Part shown: positions 22,376-33,554 of the stretch, piece after piece
Position numbering within the stretch: position 1 is the first letter of the stretch
How the letters are laid out: every line of letters starts with the position of its first letter
Source of the DNA: Monoplex corrugatus
Taxonomy: Eukaryota; Mollusca; Gastropoda; Littorinimorpha; Ranellidae
Reading direction: 5' to 3'
Length of the DNA stretch: 64,000 nt
Assembly (NCBI GenBank): GCA_030674185.1
Contig: CM060306.1
Location: forward strand, 47,087,716-47,151,715
Notes under the pieces: generated by a model
What the model was told of the DNA's origin: nothing
What the model saw: only the letters and a program-made list of their open reading frames with translations
The model's database searches: none
Program-made: the position numbers and the translations under genes

Positions 22376-23520
22376 TGTCTCTCTGTCTCTCTGCCTCTCT
22401 CTGTCTCTGTCTCTCTCTCTGCCTCTCTCTTGTTCTGTCTCTGTCTCTCTCTCTCTCTCTGTCTTATTATAAAGGGATCATTACATACTATGATGTACGA
22501 ATCTGTATATTATCATTCAATGTCAGTGTTCTAGGGTGTTAAAGAGTTATATTCCTTGGGCCAGTATTTGTATTTTCCTGGAGATTGTCTTTCTTTTAGT
22601 AACAAAATTAATAATGATGATAATGGTGATGGTTCTTACGAGGTACATTACATCTCTCTCTGTCTCTATGTGTGTCTCTCCATCTCTATGTGTCTGACTG
22701 TCTATCTGCCTGCCTGCCTGTCTGTCTATCTGACTGTCCCCCTCCTTCCCCCTCTTTCTTTCCCAATACGATTGACATTGTGATATTGTATTATTTTGAT
22801 ATTTCTATGCTGCTCTAGTTCATTTGTATTAGTATAACTTCTGCAATTTCAGTTTTAGTTTCTCAAGATTCTGCATATGCATTATAGTGTGTTTGCATTA
22901 GTGTAGACCTTCAATGGTCGAGGGCTGGTGTATAAAAGCATTATTCTAGTTACCATATTACCGTTGAAAATAAGAGAGTACTCTTTTCTTTTACTCTTGT
23001 TCTTTATCTTAATTTATTTCTTAAATAATAGTTTATTTTGATTCTATAATTTGCAAAATTACAAGCAAGGACCTTTTTCTTTCACGATTTAATCCCTGAA
23101 AGAACATCATTTGTCACGACTGCAAGAGATGACAAAACATGAGATCAGATTCAGACCAGAATCAATCAATTGTTTGCGTCAGAAGAAAAAATCATTTGGC
23201 AGGACTGCAAATGAAACAGAACACGAGAACTAATCAACGTCAAATTCTCATCAACGTCATTTGAGTCAGCCCAATGTCGAGGTCAACAGTAGCACCATGA
23301 ACTCATTCCTCTCATTTGTGTAAGGAGTATGGGCATATTGGTATGCATTTCAACCCGTTTCCAAAAACAAACATCAAAACCCATTCAAAAGTAATATCAA
23401 GACCTAATATTTTAATCACAAAGCAACTTTATATTCAACGAAATGAAAAAGTTGGTTGAACGCTGGTGTCAAAATCTGGTTCACATCAATATGAAAACAT
23501 TAAATATCCAATACTAACAT
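22376..23520 (+). repeat. Tandem duplicate of gene A last intron and 3' end
   Basis: This matches 16310-17290 in order: the (TCTG)n tract, the block around 'agtgttctagggtgt', a second pyrimidine tract, the terminal exon and the 3' flank ('gctggtgtcaaaatctgg' at 23462 against 17250). It is more decayed than the original. Confidence 0.8.
23077..23240 (+). pseudogene. Decayed duplicate of gene A terminal exon
   Basis: The sequence still matches 16881-17043 ('gaaagaacatcatttgtcac', 'gcaagagatgacaaaacatg'). The acceptor AG has become 'tttcacgat', indels break the frame, and the downstream AATAAA is lost. It cannot act as a terminal exon as written. Confidence 0.75.
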
Positions 23521-24430
23521 GAGGATGGTTGTAATCTGATTCTGTCATCAGTATAATGTCGAGTCCACATCAAAATCATTAAAGCAAACAAAAACAAACA
23601 AACAGACAAACGAAAAACAAACGAAAAACAAAAACATCTAATTAACTGACTAATTAACTAATTAACTAATCAACTAACTAACTAACTAACAAGCAAGAAA
23701 ACAAACAAATAAACATAAACAAACGACGCCCCTCAGCACAACCCAGAGATACGTACATAGACAGACGGACAGACGGACTGACACACACACACACACACAC
23801 ACACACATACGCACGCACACCAACAACCACACACACAACACCACACACACACGTGCGCGCGCACACACAACACACACACACACACACACACACACCACAC
23901 CTCAGAAAGATTCTGAGCTCAGCTTAAAGGACTGAGATATATAACTGTCAGTCTGTAATTTGTAGTTCAGAATAATTCCTTTTTCAAATGTTGTCATGAA
24001 TAGGATGTCAATGTTAATACAAAGATATATTCAGTATACCACTAATGTAAGCCTAGTGCTAAGATCAATACCTGTAATGCTAAGGCCACTCTGTTTAATA
24101 CACATTACTGAAAATAAAATCACCAATTTATATGTCTGAGTCATAAAACAAGAACAACTTTCTTTGTAAGGATACGTGAAAAATGAAGTTAACAATTCAC
24201 AACTTCCGTCCCCACATCACTACGCTTGAAACCAACATAAAAATCTGGGCAACTCATGCACTGATTGAAATTAGGTCGAGCCTGACTGACATCTACGTCA
24301 AAATCTAGCCGGCGCATCATCAGCATGAGAAAAATGACTCCATGTTTTTTCAAGTAAAGATCGACATTTTCAGTTGTAAAATACATGTTAACCTACATGT
24401 TGATTCCAAGGGTAAAGATCGACATTTTGA
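23521..24430. other. Intergenic, (AACT)n, (CA)n; no gene recognised
   Basis: AAAC and AACT short repeats lie at 23585-23700 and a (CA)n tract at 23780-23895. From 23900 to 24430 the sequence is unique and AT-rich, with a 65-codon minus-strand frame that resembles nothing I know. Confidence 0.6.
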
Positions 24431-25520
24431 AACGTGAGGTTGACAGTTTGAAATGTAAGGAAGGAATCTTTATTCAATACATGTTTATAGTCGTGAGTTT
24501 ACGAAAGAAAATGTAAAGAAGGAGTAGTACGAAATGAACAAATGGAACTATTAAAGCGAAGTTGGGAAACAATCAAAATTATAACAGTTAAAGCACAATG
24601 TCAAATAACAATATATTACAATTGAATTACTGTTTGTAACAATCTGCCAAAAATTGATCTAAGAATTAGCTGGACTCTGGAACGATGTCATTGTTTTGTT
24701 GTAATGCATATCTCTAATGTCAAAACACGAAAAATCAGATTTGCTATTTCTATGAATTGTAAGTAAACTAGGACATCCAAAGAACTGATGGTAAGTTGAT
24801 AAAGCTTTTGAACAAATACATATATTTTTGTGTACATTTTGTCTTCCAACAATTAAGCCTCACTTTGTTGATCAAGGACACTAGCTATCTGGACAGTGAG
24901 AGATCAGACTCTGAGTAGTTGAGAAATTGGCATGAACTGATCTTTCTAATACAGAGTTAATTTCACGAACTGACAGACTTAGACTGTTGAACGTTATGGT
25001 ATTTGCATCATTTGATGCACCATTTTTCGCTAATTTGTCAGAAACTTCATTCCAATTAACTCCACACTGTGACAAAACCCAGCAAAAATTTTAATCGACA
25101 ACGCTGAAGAAAATACAATGGATAATATTGTTTGATCTAAAAAATGATGTCCTTGTAAACTTGATTTTCGTCTTTTTTTTTCAAACTATATAACACTGAT
25201 TTAGAATCAATACAAAATATCATATGCAGATATCGTAAAATAGACTGGTAATTTAGTTAAGAGCCATCAGCATCACGTATAATACTGATGTAAAGATAGA
25301 GAACTTTTTTCTATCTAAAATGACTTTTAATTTCAAAGCAGAAATGACAAATCCAGCCCCACTTTCAAATGTATCTAATACAGACTGTTCTCTGAATATT
25401 TTTATGTAATAAAAACAAAGAGTGAAATGTAATCGGACTTATAAAGACCTATAGCTTAAACCAAAAGGTAGAAAGATTGACATTCTTAACCTGTAAACAA
25501 AAATAATGGACGGATAGGGC
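24430..25520 (-). mobile_element. Degraded LINE 3' half with RNase H remnant
   Basis: On the minus strand, 24881-25090 encodes the C-terminal RNase H pattern in the form FCWVLSQCGVNWNEVSDKLA, then KNGASNDANT. Upstream, near 25200, LCIDSKSVLYSLKKKD matches the central 'DS..v' RNase H block. This is typical of I/Nimb-type LINEs with an RNase H domain; a related remnant lies at 42470-43500. Several stops are present. Confidence 0.6.
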
Positions 25521-25761
25521 AACCTTTATGTTCACACATGCGTGACACGCAGAACGTATGAAAGTTAGAGTGTCAAAAGGGCTTTTTGGTTTTACGGCAC
25601 ACCATCACGTCATTACAGTGTATTGTGCTTCCACTACCTTGATGCCTGCCAGCTGTGAGGTCTATTGAAAGTGGTTGAGTTGATAGGCGCATCACTGACA
25701 AGTTGATGACTACATTTTGCTTTTTCACTGAGTTTCGGTCATTGAAATCAATGAGGCCATT
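25521..25761. other. Unassigned spacer
   Basis: About 240 bp without recognisable features between two LINE remnants. Confidence 0.5.
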
Positions 25762-28400
25762 GTTTCCTGGGTCTACCTAGTGCTCTCTTTCCCTCCAGCT
25801 TTCCCGTTGTAACCAAGAGCTCTATTTCCCCTTTCCTCATAAAATGGTCTATAAATGTTGCCTTTTCCTAATCTTCCTTATGAATGATCTTCTTGTGTCT
25901 GCCTCCATCAAGACTGTTTCGTTTGTTTTCGTTGCTGTCCATGGAATTCTCAACATTCTTCTTAAAAACCACATCCCAGCTGCCTCAATCTTGCTCTAGC
26001 TTTGCTTCTTGACTGTCCATGCCTCACAACCGTTTAACATTATCGGTTCTGCATAACATTCAAGGACTCTCTTCCTTGTGTTAATTGACAGGCATTTGTT
26101 TGTAAGAATGCCTTTCATCTTCTTGAATGCTGTTTTGGCTTGGCCAATTCTGCTGGCTATTTCTGATGTGCATCTGCCGTCTAGTGAGATGACTGTTCCC
26201 AGGTGTTTTAAACTTATCAACCTGTCTCAAGGTTGTGCCATTTGCTGTTATTTTGCATGAGGGGATTTCATGGTTTTTGTTGATTACCATGACTTCCGTC
26301 TGTTTGCTATTTAGCTTAAATTCTATTTTTTTGCTTTGCATTTCTATTATATTCACAACGTTTTGTATGTCCCTGTCATTTTCTGCAATTAGCATGGTGT
26401 CATTTGCGTATCGAATGTTGTTTATCATTTTTTCTCCAACCTTTAATCCAGGGTATTCTTCTAGGTATCTCATAATGTTTTCGCTGTAAAGTGAAAACAG
26501 ATCTGGTGATAAAACACAGCCTTGCCTGATTCCTCTTTTGATATTTTGAAAGAGCTTATATTGTTTTCTATTCTCATTACAGCTGTTTATTCCGAATACA
26601 TATTTCTAATTATTCGTAGATCTTTTCCATCAATATTGAGTCTTTCTAGTTGGTTGATCAATTCTTCATGTCTTACCTGATCGAGAGCCTTGGTATAATC
26701 AACAAAGCATAAATATGAATCCTTATTCAACTCGATTGACTTCTCTATGGTAGTTCTTAGGATGTATACCTCTCTATGATAGTTCTCAGGATGTATATGG
26801 CATTATAGTTCCTTCCCCTTCCACAAATCTACACTATTCTTCTGTTATTTCTCTTTTGATTCTATTCCTTGTCCTCATCATGATAATTCTTAATAAGATT
26901 TTTCTTACATGACTCATCAAGGTAATTGTGCGATGGAGTTCGCATTGTACAGCCCCTGTTTTCTTAGGAACAGCAATGAAAATTGATTTTGACATATCTT
27001 TGGAGATTTTTCCAGTGTCATGATTTCATTTAGGAGGACTGTTATTTTTTCAATACAAAATTCCTCCAGGGCTTCAATCTCTCTGTAGTAATATTGTCTG
27101 GTCCTGGGTCTTTTCCTGGTTTCACCTTTTTCAAAGCTGCTCTAACTTCATCTTTCATTATGGGTGGTCATCAGCGTTCTTTCTTATAATGTGTTTGTTT
27201 CTGTCATCTCTAAAAAGGTCTTTAATATACTCTCCTCATCTATATAATATTTTGTCTTGTTCCATGATAAGCGTATCATCTTTCGATTTTAAGCAACCAG
27301 TTGATGTGCATGTCCTTTTCCTGTGGACAATTTCTTCAATTCTTCTGTACTTACCCTGATGATCTGTTTTGTGACGTCTTTTATTTCTTTGCACTTTGTT
27401 TTCAGCCAAGCTTCCTTAGCTGCATTGCACCTATTCCTGATTTCTTCGTTCATCTTCTGTATCTTTCCTCCTTTTCCTTTGCCGTCCTCCATTCTTCCAT
27501 CAAGGCTAGAATTCTTTTGTCATCCAGTTTTTTTTTCTTTTTTTTTCTTTTTGCTTTTCTGTCTACTCAAGGGATTTCTTCACGAATTTCATGTATCTCA
27601 TGTGTCCATTTTCTTCTATTAGGCTGCTCAAACCAGGTGTTTCCTTCTTTGAATTCATTCATGTGTGCCCATTCTACAAGTTTCCCTAATTCTCTAATTC
27701 TTCCTTTTGCATCAATGTCCTCACATTCCATGTTGCGATTTTTTTTTAGATTGAACGCAGTAGCTTGCTGACGGTCTGGTGTCATCTGTACAGTATGACG
27801 GTCACTACAGGACGAAGGTACTCCATAGGCGTCCCAGTTTACGTCGTTATCCTCTTTTTTCTTTTTTTTTGTTTTGTTTTGTCTGGCTATGATTTTGCTT
27901 AGGAAAGTACGATGGTGGTTTCCTGTTGCCTTCCATCAGTTTGTGTATGGTCTCTCCGCTAGCCTTGGTCGTTCCCACGACAACCGACAAGGCAGAAGGG
28001 GCGATTTTTTCAGGGTTTATTACTTTAGCCTTATTCTCTCCTGAGATATCCACAAGGCAGTGGTGCTATTTACCCAATTCTGGGGGTCTGGTTAGTAGGC
28101 GCCAGGGCATATCCACACGCTGGTGGGCCTGCGTGCCACACGTCTGGGGACCAGACCTCCTCCGAGTCCCTCGAGTTTTAGCCTGAGTCCGTGAGGTGCT
28201 CAGTTACCACATGTCGCCATGAGGATTCATAACGTAGGGCTTGCTGATAGAGAGGCTATGTACTGACAGAGGGAGACTTACACATTCTGGTCTCCATTTT
28301 GCATAGCTGCAAGCAGCAGTGCTAGCCAGCCGTGCAGGCTGAAAGTGAGAGGTGACAAGCACGTAGTCACTAGCCAACACACAAGACGCATCACATCAGC
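25762..28400 (-). mobile_element. RTE-like LINE, internally deleted, with 5' end
   Basis: This is minus-strand. From 28400 down it carries a 5' untranslated-like region (28395-27900) that is the same as 33100-33454. Next come a fragment of the endonuclease (LVEWAHMNEFKEGNTWFEQP at about 27650), a linker (EIRNRCNAAKEAWLKTKCKE at 27430), and the reverse transcriptase down to 25762, with motif remnants at 26400 (INNIRYANDTMLIAEN) and 26100 (LTNKCLSINTRKRVLECYAE). The 3' end is cut near 'GRPRK'. The YADD-type motif has become YAND and many frames are broken, so it is inactive. Confidence 0.85.
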
Positions 28401-28689
28401 CATCTGACATTTCAGTATTTTGACATTTCAATATTTTGCTCTTAAAATGTGGATTCTTCATTTTGATTTTCCTTGATGAAATTTGGCGTTACTCATTTAG
28501 TTGCTTAGCCTTCAGTAGTCCAAAGATAGGCCGCACTCGTCAATATGTAAACATTTAGAACTTGCCCATTGTTATCTCTAAGACACAAGTAGCACCGTTT
28601 TTGTTTTTTAGGTTAAAATGTGTACCGATGTTTAATGACTGTATTTAACTAGACTGCTCTCTTGACATACCCTGAGGATCCATTTTGTG
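28401..28689. other. Spacer between RTE fragments
   Basis: AT-rich sequence with no recognised feature. Confidence 0.5.
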
Positions 28690-29663
28690 TCGGTCTTCTA
28701 TCTCTTTGCATTTTGTGTTCAGCCAAGCTTCCTTAGCGTCATTGCACCTATACCTGTTTTCTTTGTTTATCTTCCTGTATATCTCCTCGTTTCTCTTTGC
28801 CCTCCTCCTTTCCTCCATCAGGCCAAAATTTCATTAGTCATCCAGCTCTTTTTTGCTTTTTATCTGCCCTAGGGATTTCTTCACAGGCTTCATTTATCGA
28901 ACTTCTCAACTTTGTCCAGTTCCTCACTGTCACCAACGTCTTCCAGAGCACTAAATTTGTTTTGAACATCCACATTAATTTTTTTACGTATCATTTCATC
29001 TGTCTTTGAGAGTCCAAAGTTTAGTTTGATGTTGCTTTTGGTCTGTTTCCTTTTCCTCAATTTCAGCCTAAACCTTCCCAATACAGGTTTGTGGTCACTG
29101 TTGCAGTCTGCGCCTGGTAGTGATTTTGCTGACAGTAAAGAATTTCTAAATCTTTTGTTGATCAGGATGTAGAGTGTAGTCAATCTGATTTTTTGTATTA
29201 TCTCCTGGACTCATCCAAGTCCATTTTCTTCTGTTAGGCTGCTCAAACCAGGTGTTTCCTACTATGAACTCATTCATCTGTGCCCATTCTACAAGTTTCC
29301 CTCCCCTTTCATTTTTGTACAAGGCCATGAGGTCCAACTATATCCTCCACCCTATCCTGTCCCACTTTAGCATTAAAATCTCCCATTATGACTGTAACTT
29401 CTTGTGATTTACATTGGACCTTGGCCATCTCTAATACTTCGTAGAAGTTGTCGATGTCTTCCTGAGTACTTGCGGATGTTGGTGCATACACCTGAATGAT
29501 GTTGATATCAAATGGTTTGCCTCTCAATTTGACCAGCAAAACTCTGTCGGACACTGCCCAGTATCCCTTAACTGCTTTTAATTTGTCTTTGTCCATTATG
29601 ATACCTACTCCTCTTTCATGTGAATTACCACCAGAGTATATCACTGTATATTCTCCATCGCAC
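28690..29663 (-). mobile_element. RTE-like LINE endonuclease fragment
   Basis: This minus-strand fragment has a largely readable APE-type endonuclease: NSHERGVGIIMDKDKLKAV, INIIQVYAPTSAS, VTVIMGDFNAKVGQD (catalytic GDFN), GNTWFEQPNRRKWTWMSPG, NQIDYTLH and CNSDHKPV (catalytic SDH). One frameshift separates 29309-29665 from 29146-29337 and another follows. The downstream linker (28690-28900) is present. It abuts a plus-strand RT fragment at 29664. Confidence 0.88.
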
Positions 29664-30207
29664 AATCAGTTTGATGAGTCATGTAACAAAAATCCTGTTA
29701 AGAATAATCATGATGAGGACAAGGAATAGAATCAAAAGAGAAATAGCAGAAGAACAATGTGGATTTGTGGAAGGGAAAGGAACTATTAATGCCATATACA
29801 TCCTAAGAACTATCATAGAGAGGTCAATTGAGATGAATAAGGATTTGTATTTATGCTTTCTTGACTATACCAAGGCTTTCGATCGGGTACGACATGAATA
29901 ATTGATCAACCAACTGGAGAGACTCAATGTTGATGAAAAGATCTACGAATAAACAGAAATATGTACTGGGAACAAACAGCTGCAATGAGAATAGAAAACA
30001 ATATAAGCTCTTTCCAAAACATCAAAAAAGGAGTCAGACAGGGTTGTGTTTTGTCACCAGATCTGTTTTCACTATACAGCGAAAACATCATGAGAAACCT
30101 AGAAGAAGACCCTGGATAAAAGGTTGGAGGGAAAATGATAAACAGCATTCGGTACGCAGATGACACCGTGCTAATTGCAGAAAATGAAAGGGACCTACAA
30201 AACATGC
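29664..30207 (+). mobile_element. RTE-like LINE reverse transcriptase fragment, opposite orientation
   Basis: It reads SLMSHVTKILLRIIMMRTRN, EEQCGFVEGKGTINAIYIL, LDYTKAFDRVRHE, then a frameshift, GVRQGCVLSPDLFSLYS and YADDTVLIAENERDLQN, where it is cut. It is the same family as the adjoining minus-strand fragments and forms a head-to-head junction. Confidence 0.88.
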
Positions 30208-30660
30208 ATTCTGTGTATTTTATGTTTTCATTGGCCAGACATTGACATAACTTACAGGATCCTTAATGTCCATATTTAACCTTTTGCATGAAGGAACCAG
30301 AAAAAAGCACGAAACAATTTGGAACACGTATTTAATGCAACCAGACAAGATAGGCGCAAATTTTCGGCCAACTGGTCTTTGTCAATCGTAGACGTAAATT
30401 CACAAATGAACAAACAACAAATACAAAAACAAGATGATAAAGACACTTGCTTTGAATAACCTTTTGCATGTATAACACAAAAAGGAAACTTAGGCAGTGG
30501 CAGGCCTATACACCTGTTGACCTGGGAAATCTGAAAAATCGCCATCCTTTACTTACCTGGCAGAAGTTTCTAGTCCAGTTGAACATATCTTCCGAATGGT
30601 AGTCCAACATTTACCCACTTGACAACTGCATTGTCATTTAGCCTAAATTGCAATGTCACG
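30208..30660 (-). mobile_element. tRNA-derived SINE (minus strand), split by a 166-bp insertion
   Basis: On the minus strand the SINE head ('actaccattcgga' and 'ctggactagaaacttc'), body ('gatttttcagatttcccagg') and end ('ggatcctgtaagttatgtc') can be followed. The end lies at 30225-30290 and the rest at 30471-30660. The interruption at 30291-30456 is annotated separately. Confidence 0.65.
30291..30456 (-). mobile_element. 166-bp insertion with 14-bp target-site duplication and hammerhead-like core
   Basis: The insertion is flanked by exact copies of 'taaccttttgcatg' (30277-30290 and 30457-30470). It contains no open frame. On the minus strand 30361-30385 reads 'ttgacaaagaccagttggcc' then 'gaaaa'. 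This resembles the hammerhead ribozyme order CUGANGA, stem II, GAAA, with two changed core bases and one stem mismatch. Related tails are known to me from Penelope-like elements and derived non-autonomous elements. The family assignment is inference. Confidence 0.6.
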
Positions 30661-33100
30661 CAATTAACAGATAAACTGCAGGTGAAATATTTTACTTACT
30701 TATGATGGAGAGGATTTAGAAGATGTTTTCAAATGATAGTTTGGTCCCCCATCTTTCCTATTGGAGTTTGAAATTTATTCAACCCTCGGGCGGATGAGGA
30801 TTTTCATGTGGGCTGGTAGGTTCTTTTGATGGAGCTGTGAACTCAAGATCTGATATGTTGAATCCAGTCCCAGCCCACAACAGTACAAACTAGCTTTCTG
30901 GATGCCCAACTCTGTTTCCATCATTATGTGGCATGAGCATAATGCTTCATAAGTCTCTTCTGTCGTTACCACTCCACCTCATACCAACCCATTTCAAGAC
31001 CTTGCCAGCTTAAAGGATTTTAAACGCCCCATTAGAGTTTGCAAGATCATTGTCGGCAGATGTAGATGAAGTGCATATAGGATGCCAGAGTGTGATGAAT
31101 CTCTCTAGAACGAACACCAAACTCCAAACAATCAAAAGGGATTCATGAGGCTAAGACAATTCCGTATATGATCCACCTAAGTTTACGAAAGCCTGTGCAT
31201 AACTCTATGCGAAGATAAAGTCTTAAACGGGCATACAGGAGGAGGACATGGCATCTGGAAAACTAACACAATTAAGCTGATGCCCCTTGAATGAATGGAG
31301 GAGCATTAAGACGTTCAGAAAACAGGCCAGGTTTTATGTTGAAGACAGGGACTGAACACAAAATATTCGTTTTGCATCCTGTGTGTGTTCCTAGTCTGTG
31401 ATACTCTATGTATTTTATATCACGCCAAATAAATGGCTATTGCTCGGTATGATTCCTTGTATTGTTTCCTGTTTCTATTTCAACCTCTGTTAAGTCGTCC
31501 ATGTATTAGTCAGTCTATCTGTCTCTGTCCTCACTCTCAAAAGAAAGCTGGCAAAGTGAAAGCATGCTGGGGCCTTGCTTTGCTAATATTCAGCCTTAAG
31601 TGGCCACGTAAGTCCAGATGCTTGGAGCACCATATAAATAGTGCAGAGGTTGTGGGTTCGATGCTCAGATGGGTCGAAGTTGGTTTTCTTGTGGGTTGGC
31701 TGCGTACTGTAATACAGCTGTAGACTCAAGATCTGTTGACTCCAGTTCAGCTGCAGACCCCAACCAAGAGTTTCAAAGATCCTGTTCCTCCCAGCCATCG
31801 CCCCTATATTTCAAGACATTACGTGCGTGTACAGTTTTGCGCAGGTTCAAGGAGTCTACCAGATGACAGACGACAAATTTTGTGGAGCACGCATGGAATT
31901 GTTCGAGTGTGAAGAAACCCTCACGAATAACCTCTAAATTCCCAAACTCTATAAACCCTCTGAGTTTCGCTTTGATTTTTTATATATTCTTTTTATGGAA
32001 TTTTCTTTCTCTCTGTCTGTCTGTCTGTCTATATGCCTGTCTGTCTCTCCACCCCACCCCCTCTTTCTCTCACATACACGCACATACATACTGTTCACTC
32101 TTTATTCTTCCCCAGGGGTGTCGGTGACTCTTTCAGTATAAATGGTATCCACACCTGGAAATTAAATGCAATAAATTTCATTTTTTCTGTCAGTCTCTTT
32201 GTTTCTGCCTTGTTCCATTTCTTTCTGGCATATGTTGTCGTCTTCAGCCTGACTAGTGCACTCACCTGTATGTGTTCCATAAAACCGTACATACTTTCTC
32301 TAAAGATTGATGATTTGGTTTTTGTATTAAGTACAATCGGCTCTAAGGATGTGATGTGCAGAATAATTTTGTTTTCTAACAACCTAATGAATTAAACAGA
32401 GTGGTCAATGACAGAGGCGTGTTCTTTGATTATGTGCGTGAATGCATTGACATGTGTACTGAATTTTCTTTTCCAGTTTTCCCCAGTTCACGTTTTAGAA
32501 TGGTTAAAGTTCTGCACATTCAGCCAGGCTTTTAACAAAACTAACAAAAACAATAACACTGTGATTATTCTCTCTCTACCTCCCCCCACTTCTCTCTCCC
32601 TAACCCCTCTCACCAGCACGTATAACTTGTTGATACTCGTTCCACGCTGCATGTAGGCTTCTGCATTGTTAATTAAAATCGCTCATTCATTCATTCATAT
32701 TTATTTGTTTAAGTTTACACCAAATATCAGGGTATCTCACGTGATGACACGTGATTACTCACAGATTATTATACATCTTCTGGATCACGATTGTTCTAAA
32801 GCAGACTTGAATGACATTTCCAAGCACCGAACTTCAGCACTAAAGCCTCTTTCAACGCTTTTATCGCAAACATAAACGTGAGCAATTAAACTACAGTAAG
32901 TTGGTCAATAGGCAGCACAAACAGGTCAGTTAGGCAAATATCGTGGGTATACCATTGAAGTCTGAAAATTGATGTTCTGTGAGTCGAAGAAGTATGACAG
33001 ATAGGGAATGAGGTATGATTTGTGTTGAATTGTGCAGTTGCTTGCTTTCATTTGACAGTATTTGACAAGTGTACATTTCTTAGCTTGTCATATTGGCAGA
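30530..33100 (+). repeat. Tandem 2.6-kb duplication, unit 1
   Basis: This matches 33555-36130 in order: the SINE remnant, 'gtttgaaatttattcaac' (30768/33830), 'actcaagatctgatatgtt' (30841/33904), 'ggtatgattccttgtat' (31445/34534), the pyrimidine tract (32007/34895), and 'tcacgtgatgacacgtg' (32738/35831). The units are diverged. No host gene is recognised in it. The stretch near 31650 has a B-box-like 'gggttcgatgctc'. Confidence 0.8.
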
Positions 33101-33454
33101 TGTGATGCGTCTAGTGTGTCGGCTTCAGCCTGCACCGTGGCTAGCACTGCTGTGCGAAAAGAAGAACAGAAGGCATAAGTCTCTTCCTGTCAGTACATAG
33201 CCTCTCCATCAGCAAGCCCTACGCTGTGCCTCCTCGTGGCGACAGGCGGTAACTGAGCACCTCACGGACTCAGGCTGAATCTCGTACGACTGGGAGGAGG
33301 TCTGGCCGCCAGACGTGAGGCATGCAGGCCCACCAGACCCCAAGCTATGAGTGAATAGCTCCACTGCCTTGTGGACATCTCGGGAGAGAGTAAGGCTAGC
33401 GGAGAGACCATACACAAACCGACGGAAGGCAACAGGAAACCACCATCGTAATTT
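33101..33454 (+). mobile_element. RTE-like LINE 5' region, running into the gap
   Basis: This is the same sequence as the reverse complement of 27900-28395 ('tcagtacatagcctctcc', 'gagcacctcacggactcag', 'ccactgccttgtggacatct', 'aaggctagcggagagacc', 'aacaggaaaccaccatcgta'). It starts at 'gatgcgtct' as the other copy does, so this is probably the element's 5' end. It is cut by the N run, so more of the element may be missing from the assembly. Confidence 0.8.
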
Positions 33455-33554
33455 NNNNNNNNNNNNNNNNNNNNNNNNNNNNNNNNNNNNNNNNNNNNNN
33501 NNNNNNNNNNNNNNNNNNNNNNNNNNNNNNNNNNNNNNNNNNNNNNNNNNNNNN
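33455..33554. other. Assembly gap, exactly 100 N
   Basis: A run of exactly 100 N, the usual placeholder for a gap of unknown size. It sits at the junction of the two tandem units and inside a LINE copy. Confidence 0.98.
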
